From positions 1 through 64,000 of the forward strand of contig JADKCF010000016.1 in the NCBI GenBank assembly GCA_016714765.1: DNA of 64,000 nucleotides. The letters run 5' to 3'. Shown here piece after piece: positions 39,846-50,547 of this stretch (position 1 is its first letter; every line of letters starts with the position of its first letter). Below the pieces are notes generated by a model, which had not been told where the DNA came from, did no database searches, and saw only the letters and a list, made by a program, of their open reading frames with translations. The translations under genes and the position numbers were made by a program. Origin of the DNA: Saprospiraceae bacterium (GTDB lineage: Bacteria; Bacteroidota; Bacteroidia; Chitinophagales; Saprospiraceae).

Positions 39846-41795
39846 TTAAAATTTCCATCTTACAAAGGCCTCCATAGCCTCATACTCGGCCAGTCCGAGG
39901 ATATTATAAAGATGTGCTGTATCTTTGTTTCTGTCTTCTGCTCTTTGCCAAAACTCTCTCGAGTCATCCCCAGGAAAAACCGGATGATCTTTTTGGGATT
40001 GGTGCATAAATATTGCCTTACGTTTGCGCATCAATTCATCCGGGCTGATAGGTACGGCCATTTCTATTTCGTCTATTGGCCATTCATGCCATGCTCCTCT
40101 ATATAACCAAAGATAACAGTCTTTCCACCATTTCTGATCGCGAGTACGGTCAAAAGCCTCAAATATTGCATCCAGGCATACTCTGTGGGTGCCATGCGGA
40201 TCAGCCAGATCACCTGCCGCATATACCTGATGCGGTTTTACTTCATTGAGCAGATCGATGATGAGATTATAGTCAACATCTGATAATTTATTTTTACGTA
40301 CTCCGCCGGTTTCGTAAAATGGCATATCCAGAAAGTGGATATTTTTATCATTCAGTCCACAATACATTGCTCCACTCCGTGCTTCCTGCCGTCTGATGAT
40401 TCCTTTTAACAATCTTAGTTCTTTGATATCAGCGTCGTTGGCATCTTTTTTATCAATAAATTTTGTAACTTTCTGCACAATTTTATACAGTTCCTGATGT
40501 TCTACCCCAAGAGCTCTGGCATATTCATTCATAAACTCTGCATAACGCCAGGCATCTGTGTCATGTACAGCAATATTGCCCGACACCTGATATGCTACAT
40601 GGACTTCATGGCCCTGTTCTACCAGTCTGAGAAAGGTGCCTCCCATGGATATCACATCATCATCGGGATGAGGGCTGAAAATGATAACGCGTTTTTTTGC
40701 AGGGTGTGCCCTCTCTGGTCGATGGGAGTCGTCTGCATTGGGTTTACCTCCTGGCCAACCAGTAATCGTATGCTGCAACTTGTTGAAAATCTTAATATTG
40801 AGAGAATATGCCGAATTGTATTCCGCAATCAGCTCTGACAAACCATTATTGATGTAATCTTCATCAGTTAGTTTGAGCAATGGTTTTTTCAACTTTAGTG
40901 AAAGCCATATCACAGCTTTCGCTATGAGTTTATCATCCCAAACACAAATTCCAGCCAGCCATGGAGTCTTGACCTTAGTCAGTTCAGAAGATGCTGAAGC
41001 GTCCAGATAAAACTTGACATTATGATGAGACTGCAGATAGGTAGCAGGGATCATCTCAGTCACATCCCCCTCTATGGTCTGTTTTACGATGTCAGCTTTG
41101 TGCGAACCCCAGGCCATGATGAATATTTGCCGGGCTTTCAGGATAGTATTGATTCCCATAGTAATAGCTCTGTAAGGCACGTTTTCTTCCTTTCCAAAAT
41201 CTTTGACGGCATCCATTCGAGTAAGATGATCCAGTTTGACCAATCTTGTTTTGGAAGAAAGCCATGAGCCCGGTTCGTTAAACCCAATGTGACCTGTACG
41301 ACCAATACCTAATATCTGGATATCTATCCCTCCCAGCATGTCTATCTTTTTTTCATATTCCTGACAAAAATTTTCGACATAGTCCATAGGTATATCTCCG
41401 TTTGGTATATGAACGTTGGCCGGATTAATGTCAACATGATTAAACAGAAATTCATTCATGAATCTCACATAAGACTGATTGGCATCAGGCTTCATGGGAT
41501 AATATTCATCCAGATTGAAGGTGATGACATTGGAAAAGGAAAGACCTTCTTCTCTGTGCATGCGCACAAGTTCGTTATAAATTTTTATTGGTGACGAGCC
41601 AGTTGCAAGTCCCAGCACTATGTGTTCGTTATCCTGTTGTTTTTGTCTGATACAGAGAGCTATGTATCTGGCGAGGTGCAAAGCTCCCTCATCAGGATTA
41701 TCCCACAGTTTAATCTGGATTTTTTCGAAACTTTTTAACTGGTATTTTAACCCGGATCCCGAATCGGGAGGTAAGGCAGTAGGCACACCTGACAT
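39846..41795 (-). CDS. nagB: Glucosamine-6-phosphate deaminase fused to a PIG-L/LmbE-like deacetylase domain
   Basis: A two-domain cytosolic enzyme of about 649 residues. Residues 20-290 are NagB-like: VLGLATGSSPIKIYNELVRM, ITFNLDEYYPM, IGRTGHIGFNEPGS, and LDASASSELTKVKTPW. After a linker the LmbE domain has VIIFSPHPDDDVISMGGTFL with metal-binding HPDD, then LDMPFYETG and DLADPHGTHRVCLDAIFEAF. Such fusions are common in Bacteroidota. The reaction would turn GlcN-6-P to fructose-6-P; the LmbE half may remove an N-acetyl group. The ATG at 41795 is preferred to the ATG at 41849 because the operator at 41830-41845 would otherwise be inside the gene. Confidence 0.92.
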   Translation of the reverse strand: MSGVPTALPPDSGSGLKYQLKSFEKIQIKLWDNPDEGALHLARYIALCIRQKQQDNEHIVLGLATGSSPIKIYNELVRMHREEGLSFSNVITFNLDEYYPMKPDANQSYVRFMNEFLFNHVDINPANVHIPNGDIPMDYVENFCQEYEKKIDMLGGIDIQILGIGRTGHIGFNEPGSWLSSKTRLVKLDHLTRMDAVKDFGKEENVPYRAITMGINTILKARQIFIMAWGSHKADIVKQTIEGDVTEMIPATYLQSHHNVKFYLDASASSELTKVKTPWLAGICVWDDKLIAKAVIWLSLKLKKPLLKLTDEDYINNGLSELIAEYNSAYSLNIKIFNKLQHTITGWPGGKPNADDSHRPERAHPAKKRVIIFSPHPDDDVISMGGTFLRLVEQGHEVHVAYQVSGNIAVHDTDAWRYAEFMNEYARALGVEHQELYKIVQKVTKFIDKKDANDADIKELRLLKGIIRRQEARSGAMYCGLNDKNIHFLDMPFYETGGVRKNKLSDVDYNLIIDLLNEVKPHQVYAAGDLADPHGTHRVCLDAIFEAFDRTRDQKWWKDCYLWLYRGAWHEWPIDEIEMAVPISPDELMRKRKAIFMHQSQKDHPVFPGDDSREFWQRAEDRNKDTAHLYNILGLAEYEAMEAFVRWKF

Positions 41796-41829
41796 AATTA
41801 TTCTGATTTTAATTGCAAAAGTAATTGTT

Positions 41830-41845
41830 TTGTGCTCGCGCACAA
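41830..41845. promoter_or_regulatory. Palindromic operator in the nagB promoter region
   Basis: TTGTGCTCGCGCACAA, 34 bases before the nagB ATG. Its outer TTGTG and CACAA match the perfect palindrome at 43428-43443. It is probably a binding site for the LacI-type regulator encoded at 43501. Confidence 0.65.
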
Positions 41846-41918
41846 ACATTTTGTAATTTTTTTTATTTTATTCATACATACATGGACTCATATTCCTTTC
41901 ACCTGGGAGTTATTTTCT

Positions 41919-41926
41919 TACATTTG
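41919..41926 (+). promoter_or_regulatory. Putative -7 box for the MFS porter gene
   Basis: TACATTTG matches TAnnTTTG, 110 bases before the ATG at 42037. A clear -33 TTTG is not seen at the right distance. Confidence 0.4.
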
Positions 41927-42036
41927 CATATTACTGCCAAGGTCATGCATGGTGTTTTACATTACAAAAAAATATTGCAATGTTTACTATGAACTTCTGC
42001 TGAATTTATCTTCCTTTGGGTAAAAATCAAAACAAA

Positions 42037-43365
42037 ATGTCAGCTAGTACAAAATTATTTTTCTGGTCTCTAACTGCAGGCTTAGCCGGGTTCCTGTTCG
42101 GATTTGACACTGTAGTTATATCTGGTGCCGACAAAGCTCTCCAGGAATTATGGCCTCGTGGAGAGGTCTTCCACGGCTGGGTGATCATGTCTTCTGCACT
42201 ATGGGGTACTGTGATTGGAGCCATGTTCGGTGGTTTTCCCACTGATAAGTATGGTCGCAAACCCACCCTCATCATCATAGGACTTCTATATTTTGTATCT
42301 GCTGTTGGATCCGGATTGGCTACAGACCCGTGGATGTTTGCAATATTCAGATTCATAGGAGGACTTGGAGTAGGTGCATCGACTGTAGCCGCACCTACTT
42401 TTATATCAGAGATAGCTCCTGCAAAGGACAGAGGAAAATTAGTCGCCTTATATCAATTCAATATTGTCTTTGGTATATTGATTGCGTTTGTTTCAAATTA
42501 TTTATTCAAAGACTTTGGAGCTGAGCCATGGAGATGGATGGTAGGGATAGAAGCAGTGCCTGCCTTATTATACTTTATAATGGTTTTTTTCATTCCTGAA
42601 AGTCCCAGGTGGCTTGTCACTGTAAAAGGAAATTTAAGCGCCGCCATCCCCACATTGCAAGTCATGGACCCACAAACACCTACAGACGCGCAAATCAGGC
42701 AGATTCAGGCTGACCATATCAAAATCCAGCAGACTGAAAGCATATGGGATAAAAAATACAGATTTCCATTAATACTTGCCTTTTTTATCTCCTTTTTCAA
42801 TCAGTTCTCAGGAATCAATGCCTTTTTATATTATGCACCAAGAATATTTGAGATCGCCGGTCTTGAATCAAGCAGTGCCTTGCTCAGCAGCATCGGTGTA
42901 GGTATAACCAATCTCATATTCACCTACGTAGGACTGATGCTGATAGACAAGCTAGGAAGAAGACAGCTGATGTATATAGGTTCCGTGGGTTATATCATCT
43001 CTTTATCACTGGTTTCAATGGCATTTTTTACAGGAATAAAAGGTGTGGCTGTACCCATCTTCCTGTTTATGTTTATCGCATCACATGCTGTAGGTCAGGG
43101 AGCTATCATATGGGTATTTATTTCAGAAATATTTCCAAATCATCTGCGTGGTCAAGGGACAGCTTTCGGGACTTCGATACACTGGATCTTTGCTGCTATC
43201 ATTCCAGCCATGGTCCCTTGGCTTTTCAAAGTAATAGGTCCAGGTGCTGTTTTTGCCATTTTTGCGGTGATGATGGTAGGCCAATTGATTTTTACATGGA
43301 AAGTGATGCCGGAAACCAAAGGGGTCAGTTTGGAAGACCTGGAAAAGAAGCTTTCTGTTCATTAG
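42037..43365 (+). CDS. MFS sugar porter
   Basis: A 442-residue 12-helix transporter of the sugar porter family (TC 2.A.1.1). Motifs are GFLFGFDTVVISGA, DKYGRKPTLI, APAKDRGKLVALYQFNIVFG, FFIPESPRWLV, QFSGINAFLYYAPRIFE, DKLGRRQLMY, and a final VMPETKGVSLEDLE. It imports a sugar into the cytoplasm, probably GlcNAc or a related amino sugar from its position between nagB and the regulator. The ATG at 42037 is chosen; an in-frame TTG lies 21 bases upstream. Confidence 0.92.
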   Translation: MSASTKLFFWSLTAGLAGFLFGFDTVVISGADKALQELWPRGEVFHGWVIMSSALWGTVIGAMFGGFPTDKYGRKPTLIIIGLLYFVSAVGSGLATDPWMFAIFRFIGGLGVGASTVAAPTFISEIAPAKDRGKLVALYQFNIVFGILIAFVSNYLFKDFGAEPWRWMVGIEAVPALLYFIMVFFIPESPRWLVTVKGNLSAAIPTLQVMDPQTPTDAQIRQIQADHIKIQQTESIWDKKYRFPLILAFFISFFNQFSGINAFLYYAPRIFEIAGLESSSALLSSIGVGITNLIFTYVGLMLIDKLGRRQLMYIGSVGYIISLSLVSMAFFTGIKGVAVPIFLFMFIASHAVGQGAIIWVFISEIFPNHLRGQGTAFGTSIHWIFAAIIPAMVPWLFKVIGPGAVFAIFAVMMVGQLIFTWKVMPETKGVSLEDLEKKLSVH

Positions 43366-43422
43366 AATTTTACTCTGCCATCAGGGGGAAATGAAGCGAT
43401 TCTAAAAGACCAAATTTTACAA

Positions 43423-43448
43423 CTAAATTGTGTGCGCACACAATTTAG
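43423..43448. promoter_or_regulatory. Perfect 26-base palindromic operator
   Basis: CTAAATTGTGTGC is followed directly by its reverse complement. The core TTGTGTGCGCACACAA matches the nagB-promoter site in its outer TTGTG and CACAA. It lies 52 bases before the LacI-type gene and 57 after the MFS stop, so autoregulation is likely. It could also act as a hairpin in the MFS transcript. Confidence 0.75.
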
Positions 43449-43482
43449 TGAGGATATATTTAAGCATTGTCATAGTTTTGGC

Positions 43483-43490
43483 TAATTTTG
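43483..43490 (+). promoter_or_regulatory. Putative -7 box for the LacI-type gene
   Basis: TAATTTTG is an exact TAnnTTTG box ending 10 bases before the ATG at 43501, implying a very short leader. The operator at 43423-43448 lies just upstream of the box. Confidence 0.45.
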
Positions 43491-43500
43491 TCTTTTAAAT

Positions 43501-44574
43501 ATGATGAAGAAGGTAACCATCAAAGATATTGCCCTTATTGCAGGTGTTTCCAGAGGAACAGTGGACAGAGTCATCAATGGCAGAGGAAATGTAGCAATAG
43601 AAGTAGAAAAAAAAATCTTAAAAATTGCTAATGACCTGGGCTATGAAAAAAACCTGATGGCCAGCGCACTGGCATCTAATCGCACTTTTAAGATAGGCAT
43701 CGTATGCCCCGATCCTGCAAGCGACTCTTTTTGGGAACAACCCAGGGAGGGTATCTTCCGCGCTCTGGAACTAGTCAAACATTATGGTATCAAGGTAGAA
43801 TATTATGATTTCAATCTTTTTCGCAAAGATGAATTTTGTATGCAGATGGAAAATGCCCTTACCTCCCGCCCTGACGCTATCCTGACAGCTCCCACTTTTA
43901 CTGCCGAATCCATGGAATATCTTGAACAGGCAGAAAAACTCAATCTTCCATTTATCACCATCAACACCGAGATCAACCATCCTGGAATATTATGCTATGT
44001 AGGACAAAACTCATATCACAGCGGCTACCTGGCTGGTCGGCTTTTTCATCTCAGACTAAAACCCGGAGATGAAATCATTGCCTTCAATTTGGGCCATAAT
44101 CTTGCCAATGCACAACACTATTCAGATAAAGTCAATGGCCTCAAAGCTTATTTTTCAGAACATGGCATGATCCAAAATCCTGTTTTTTGGTATGAATTTG
44201 AAGAATTTATGGATGAGCCCAAGTTGATTGAATTCTGGCATAATGTACAAATCGATCACCCTAAAATGAAAGCTATTTTTTTTACCAATTCCAGGGCTTT
44301 CAGGATAGTCCATCTCATGACTGCGGAAGATTTTAAAAAGTACGATATCGTGGGTTTTGATATGATCGAACCCAATATCTTACTGCTCAAACAAGATAAA
44401 ATCGACTTCATCATAAACCAGAATCCTATTCAACAAGGATATGATGGCATCATGAATTTTGTCAATCACTTTATTCTTAAAAAGCAGATCAGGAAGACAC
44501 AATACCTCCCTCTAGATATTGTCCTGAAAGAAAATGTGGATTTTTACCTGGAAAACTTCAGACTCGGTCAATGA
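43501..44574 (+). CDS. LacI-family transcriptional regulator
   Basis: A 357-residue regulator. The N-terminal helix-turn-helix is textbook: VTIKDIALIAGVSRGTVDRV then INGRGNVAIEVEKKILKIAN. The periplasmic-binding-like ligand domain follows (FKIGIVCPDPASDSFWEQPR, PDAILTAPTFTAESMEYLEQ, LPFITINTEI, YVGQNSYHSGYLAGRLF, FIINQNPIQQGYDGIMNF), typical of sugar-responsive members. It probably represses or controls nagB and itself through the two palindromes. The effector is unknown, perhaps GlcN-6-P or a disaccharide. Confidence 0.92.
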   Translation: MMKKVTIKDIALIAGVSRGTVDRVINGRGNVAIEVEKKILKIANDLGYEKNLMASALASNRTFKIGIVCPDPASDSFWEQPREGIFRALELVKHYGIKVEYYDFNLFRKDEFCMQMENALTSRPDAILTAPTFTAESMEYLEQAEKLNLPFITINTEINHPGILCYVGQNSYHSGYLAGRLFHLRLKPGDEIIAFNLGHNLANAQHYSDKVNGLKAYFSEHGMIQNPVFWYEFEEFMDEPKLIEFWHNVQIDHPKMKAIFFTNSRAFRIVHLMTAEDFKKYDIVGFDMIEPNILLLKQDKIDFIINQNPIQQGYDGIMNFVNHFILKKQIRKTQYLPLDIVLKENVDFYLENFRLGQ

Positions 44575-44800
44575 TGCATACCTGAAAAAGCCATCTTAAT
44601 CTTTTTTTTCTTTTTATAGACAACCATCCTTCATTCTAAAAAAAAATGCAGAACTAATAGTCAAAAATCTCCAAATTTTGAATAGATTTTCCATTTTCTG
44701 GAATATAAAAGTTGATATTTTAAATCTATTATATTGATATTCAACAACTTAAATAAAAGGCTTGGTTTTGGCATGTATGTAATCAATAAAAAATAGATAC

Positions 44801-47800
44801 ATGAGAGTTTTTTTGACATTTATCTTCTGTCTAACACTATCTTTTCACATTCTGATAGCAGGTGGGGCTCCATAGACATACTTTAACATATATCTCCCAC
44901 CCAACAATGATGCTGTCCAGCGCAATGTGGCACTGATAGTGACCGCGATCTACGATGAGACTACCTTTACCATCACAGACGATGGTGCTGATGGAGATAC
45001 CGATGATACTGTCAGCGGAACACTGCAATCCGGGCAGTCATACATCCTTTACATCAAGGATAATGGTATCAACGACGATGCTCAAAGTGCTTCTAACGGC
45101 GTCCTGAAAAGAGACGGAGATTATTTTATTATCAATAGCAACAAGCTGGTTTTTGCATCTATGTCTACGGATAGTGACTGGCAACACGATTTTGTGCCCA
45201 GTGTCAATAAAACATCTTTGGGAGAAAAATTTATCATTTATGCACCAAAAATCTCTTCATCCAAAAGAGACCTCAATGTCTTTGTATATGAAAATAATAC
45301 CACCGTTACTATTTCTAAAATTTCATCTTCGCCTACCGTTCAGACAGGATACACCAATATCAATCTCGAAAATAAAACAATAGTCAAACAGCGAACACTC
45401 AATATCGGACAGGACATTATACATTTTTTTACTGACGGACGTGATGTCATGGATACCGGTGATACCTACATGATCGAAACCAATAAACCCGTCAGTGTAC
45501 AGTACGGGGCGCTTTGGACTAATGCCAGAGATGGAGGCGGATACGTTCCTTCTGCCAATGGCAGTTCAAGTGGTGAATTATTCTACTTTGCAGTACCATA
45601 CCAGTCAGCCGGGGAGCAGGAAATCAGAATAGCCTCCTGGGACAATGACAATGCCGTAAAACTTGAGAGATATGAAAATGGGGCTTGGGTGGTCATGAAC
45701 AACTGGACGCTCCAGAGACTAAAACCTGCCGACTGGATTGGCAAAAAAAATGGCAATGCCACTTATGCCACCGTATTTAGAATTACTTGTACACCGGGTA
45801 AATCAGTTTCAGTATTTGAGTGCAACTGGATGGAAACCGGAAGTCCGGGCACATCTGATATGGCTTCGATGGTATCATCAGGGTCAGGTACCGATTCAGG
45901 AATAGAATTTTTAGTATATCTGCTGCCTCCAGGAAAACAAAACAATGTAATAAACCCTTTTACGGGTACTCTTTTTGGTGGTAATTTTGCTCATTGTTAT
46001 CTTTATGCAGGAAATGAAGCATCTACTGTTACTATCAAAGATGCCAAAACTAATGGTGCCGTCATCAACCGAACGTACAATATTGCTGCCAACAAATATG
46101 CCGATGCTTACTTCAGCCTGGATGAATGGAAAAGCATATATAATGGTACAGGTAATCCGGATAGCGGCCCTGACAGACCATATGTCCTCGTAGAAGCCAC
46201 CAAAAATATATCTGTCATGAACGCCAATACCAATGACAACTGGATGATGTATTTTGGATCATCACTGGAGTCTGCATTTAGCCAGTCTGGTAATGCGTCA
46301 CAAAACTTAGCCATTCCGGGAGATACCATCAGCTTTATATCAGTTCTGACCAATGGAAGTAACACTATCAATGATACGGAAATCACTGTTTCTATTGGTT
46401 CAGGAGCCATTCCTCTCACATCACAGGCACAGGTCGGAGGTACGACCATCTCAGGGCAGATACAATTAACTACCACCGGGTCTACGATTACTTACAGTAA
46501 TCTGCCCAATCTTAGCAGTAATCAGCAGGTCACTGTAACGACAGACATGGTTATCAGCCCGGTATTCAATGATGGTGATATAATACCCAATAATACAGTG
46601 ATCACTGTAGAGTCTACTGTTACCGGTGTGGTCAATGGCCAGATAGAACAATCTACCATCACCGAAGGTATTCAAAATCAGTCATCCAATCTCTCACAAG
46701 TTATATTTAACGCCTGTGCATCCGGCGATATTGTCGAGTCACTATCAGACAGCTGGACAAGTGCTTGGGTGGATTACAACAACGACGGATGGGAAGACCT
46801 GTTTGTCACAGACAAAAACCCACTTAACAGTAACCAATTGTATAAGAATAACGGAAATGGAAGTTTTACCAAAATTACTACCGGACCATTGGTCAATACA
46901 GCGGAAAAAACCATCGCATCAGCTTGGGGAGATTTTAACAATGACGGGAATATCGATGTATTTATCGTCAATGCAACGGGTAGTAAATCCAGGCTTTTTA
47001 AAAATATCAATGGTAGTTTTTCTGAAATTTCCACTAGTGGTATAGATGTGGATCCACAATATTTTCACGGGGCTGCATGGGTAGATATAGACAATGACGG
47101 CTTTCTGGACCTCATTGTGACAAATTATTTTGAAACCAGATTTCACCATGTTTATAAAAACAACAGAAACAGCACTTTTACCAGAGTATTTGATTCTCCA
47201 ATTGCTCTGGAAAGCAGTCGGTCCACCATGCCTGCTCTTGCAGATTATGATAATGACGGACTAGTAGATGTTTTTATACCTAACGGAGACAATAAACCCA
47301 ATTCACTCTTCAGAAATCTGGGCAACGGAAATTTCGAAAAAGTGAAGACTGGAGCTATTGTAACCGACGCAACTAATAGTGTAGGTGCCGCTTGGGGTGA
47401 TTACAATAATGATGGGTTTATAGATCTCATCGTAGTAAATGCTTCTAACCAGAACAATTTGCTCTATAAAAATAATGGAAACGGCACATTTAACAAAGTA
47501 ACCAATACAATAGTAGACAAAGATGCAGGAAACAGCCATAGTGCCGCCTGGATGGATAATGACAACGATGGTGATCTGGATTTATTCATCACCAATGACA
47601 AAGGCATGAAATTTTATTATGTCAATACAGGGTCAGGTGATTTTATTAAAAAATATGACGAAATAGTGACTGCAAATTTTGGCAACGCTATGGGTATCGC
47701 TATAGCTGATTATGACAAAAATGGAAAACCTGATGCTTACGTCTCTACACATTCAGGTCAAAAAAACAAGTTGTTCTGCAATCAGTTGCCCAACAATCAT

Positions 47801-49411
47801 CACTTTATCAATGTAAAACTTGTGGGCACCAACAGCAACAAGTCAGCCATCGGTGCTGCTATCAAAGTAAAATCAAATGGCTTATGGCAACTCAGACAAA
47901 TATTGCCCGTACAGGGTATCGGTAGTCAAAATAGCACAAGACAGCATTTCGGTCTGGGTATGTCCACCACTATTGACAGTATAGAGATAAGATGGCCATC
48001 AGGTTATATACAGAAATTAGGTCCTGTTGTAGTCGACCAATTTTTGACTATCACAGAGGAAAATGCCCTTCAGCTTTCAGGTTTTGCTTTCGATGATAAA
48101 AACGCCAATTGCATTTGGGATGAATCTGAGCCAAAGGTAGAAAATGTTAAGTTTAAGTTGGCATCTGATCATGCAAGGTTCACCACTTTAACTGATGGAG
48201 AATATCAGCTAAGACTGGCATCCGGCAATCATACTATCCTGATGGAGTCCAATGAATACTGGAATATGACTTGTCCGACCAATGTAAACCTGACAGAGAC
48301 AAGTACCTCTCTCAACTTGCCACTCTCATCGGTCCAAAACGGATATGATCTGGATGTCAATGTGGCAGTCACTGCATGGAGAAGGGGTTTTACCAATGAA
48401 ACACTCGTCAGGTGCTCTAATACAGGTACCTCAGCTGCCAATAATGCGACGATACTGTTGACATATCCTCAGGAAATCGACATCAAATGGGCCAGCATAC
48501 CATGGAGCGAAAAGAATGGCAATACGTACATCTGGAATCTCGGTACCATCCCTTCAGGCACTGACCTGGTTTTCAAATTGAGAGATTCAGTATCCTTATT
48601 TACTTCCGTCGGCCAATCATATCTCATCACCTCATCAATAAGTGCTGATAATACAGACCTCAACACATCCAACAATCTTAGAACTGAAAGCATAGAAGTA
48701 GTGGGAGCCATCGACCCCAATGACATCTCAGTTACGCCTAAGGGACAAGGCAAAGAAGGTTTTGTAGATTCAGACCAACTCCTAAGCTATCTGATCAGGT
48801 TCCAGAATGTAGGATCATATTATGCCAGCCGCATAGTCCTCCAAAACCAACTATCCGAACATCTGGACTGGTCAACTTTTACCATAGATGCTGTGAGTCA
48901 TGCAGGATACAGCTATTATATCAGCCAAACCGGACTACTGGTGGTGAAATTTGAAAATATCAATCTGCCGGACAGTGTAAAAAATGAACCGGAAAGCCAT
49001 GGTTTCTTCAAATACTCTATCAGACCTTCAAAAAATGTCTCAGGAGGGAATCGGATAGAAAACAGTGTCTTGATTAGCTTTGATTACGAGGACCCTCTTT
49101 TAAGCAATATCGTCATCAACACCATCAAATATTCCGGAAAACAAAAAGCGAAGGGTTTGGTGGTGTTTCCAAATCCTGTGACTAATGAAGTTAACATGGT
49201 GGGAGAATCCGATGATTTACTGACAGAGGAAATTCCTTTGTTGAAAAATATTCGCATCATAAGTACAGAAGGAAAAATCGTTAGAGAAATCAGTAACGAA
49301 GATAACTTGCACGTACAAGAAGATGTTTCTGAGCTGGGACCGGGATTATATATCATCATCGCCTCAGATGTCAATGGCGCTTTGTATCAGGGCAAATTTA
49401 TTAAAATGTAA
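44801..49411 (+). CDS. Giant T9SS-exported FG-GAP/ASPIC repeat protein with in-frame TAG
   Basis: The signal peptide starts at 44801 (MRVFLTFIFCLTLSFHILIA), but an in-frame TAG at 44873 precedes TYFNIYLPPNNDAVQRNVAL, so the 1,494-residue frame is counted from 44927. The protein has an IgGFc-binding-like N-terminal domain (VSVQYGALWTNARDGGGYVP), then DUF11-like parts, seven FG-GAP/VCBS repeats (for example AWGDFNNDGNIDVFIVNATG), an ASPIC/UnbV domain (GAAIKVKSNGLWQLRQILPV, IEIRWPSGYIQKL), an SdrD-B-like domain (GFAFDDKNANCIWDESEP), and a C-terminal T9SS sorting domain (VVFPNPVTNEVNM). It would be exported to the cell surface. Confidence 0.85.
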
Positions 49412-49557
49412 GATTCAGCTTTATGATATTTTTGATGTAAGTCACTACTGTGGGATCCAAAAATGTAGCTGTTTTAGTAAAAATGTAAGTTTTCTAATCT
49501 AATTGTTAAACACACTCACCTTTGCATTGTTACATCTGCAATAAAAAATCTTGTTTA

Positions 49558-50445
49558 ATGGACAGAAAAGCATTTATCAAAAAGGGAATCCTTGGCACTG
49601 GAATGTTTGTAGCTTCTGGAGTAACAGCCAGTGTCATTAAAAATGATATAGACGAACTAAAAGCCTTAGACCCAATACCACAAAGTACAATAGGTTTTAA
49701 TCATTTACCCACTACAGCATCAAAAATCATGGAAAATATAGTATTGCATAAGGCAGAAACCAGGGGACACGCTAATCATGGCTGGCTTGACTCTCATCAT
49801 ACATTCAGTTTTGCCAATTATTACAATCCCGACAGGATGCATTTTGGTGTTTTGCGGGTGCTCAACGATGATGTGGTCAGCGGAGGTATGGGCTTCGGTA
49901 CACATCCGCATGATAATATGGAGATCATTTCTATTCCTCTGGAAGGGGATCTAGAGCATAAAGACAGCATGGGCAATGTGGCAGTCATCAAAAATGGTGA
50001 TATACAGGTCATGAGTGCAGGAACAGGTATCCAGCACAGCGAAAAGAATAAAAGCCAGGCCAAACAGGTTAAATTTCTTCAGATTTGGGTTTTCCCAAAT
50101 AAAAAAAATGTTACTCCCAGGTATGATCAACTCACACTGGTAGCCAAAGACAGGCACAACAAGTTGCAGCAAATACTTAGTCCCAATGCTGATGATGAAG
50201 GTGTATGGATCCATCAGGATGCCTGGTTTCATCTGGGTACACTGGACAAAGGTAACGCGCAGAAATACACTTTAAAAAAGAAAGGAAATGGGGTATATGC
50301 TTTTGTAATCAATGGAAATATTACCATAGAGGGTCAGAATTTAGCTTCAAGAGATGGCCTGGGCATCTGGAACCAGGACGAAATCAATCTTACAGCCATG
50401 TCTAATGCAGAGATATTGCTGATGGAAGTACCCATGACTGTTTAA
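49558..50445 (+). CDS. Pirin-family protein with export signal
   Basis: A 296-residue protein from MDRKAFIKKGILGTGMFVAS, which resembles a Tat or Sec export signal; most pirins are cytosolic, so this is a variant. The cupin core follows: ETRGHANHGWLDSHHTFSFA, NYYNPDRMHFGVLRVLNDDV, GFGTHPHDNMEIISIPLEGD, LEHKDSMGN, and GTGIQHSEKN with the His/Glu metal site. The C-terminal half holds a second cupin (LDKGNAQKYTLKKKGNGVYA). Pirins bind Fe and some oxidise quercetin; the role here is unknown. Start chosen at 49558. Confidence 0.88.
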   Translation: MDRKAFIKKGILGTGMFVASGVTASVIKNDIDELKALDPIPQSTIGFNHLPTTASKIMENIVLHKAETRGHANHGWLDSHHTFSFANYYNPDRMHFGVLRVLNDDVVSGGMGFGTHPHDNMEIISIPLEGDLEHKDSMGNVAVIKNGDIQVMSAGTGIQHSEKNKSQAKQVKFLQIWVFPNKKNVTPRYDQLTLVAKDRHNKLQQILSPNADDEGVWIHQDAWFHLGTLDKGNAQKYTLKKKGNGVYAFVINGNITIEGQNLASRDGLGIWNQDEINLTAMSNAEILLMEVPMTV

Positions 50446-50479
50446 AACTCTTTTTGTTACCATTATATCCATTTAGGAC

Positions 50480-50525
50480 ACCCCATAATAGAGATATTCA
50501 ATTCACTATTATGAAACTATGGGGT
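50480..50525. repeat. Long inverted repeat between pirin and FMN reductase genes
   Basis: ACCCCATA (50480-50487) pairs with TATGGGGT (50518-50525), and ATAATAG (50485-50491) can pair with CTATTAT (50506-50512) in a competing hairpin. It could end pirin transcription or influence the next gene. No strong T tract follows. Confidence 0.45.
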
Positions 50526-50547
50526 TGTATACATTAAATTTTGTCTG

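Noticed and set aside
44873..44875. Recoded stop or alternative genetic code
   Set aside because: TAG ends other intact genes in the window, for example the SGNH hydrolase and the GH20 gene ends in standard stops, so a single-site change is more likely.
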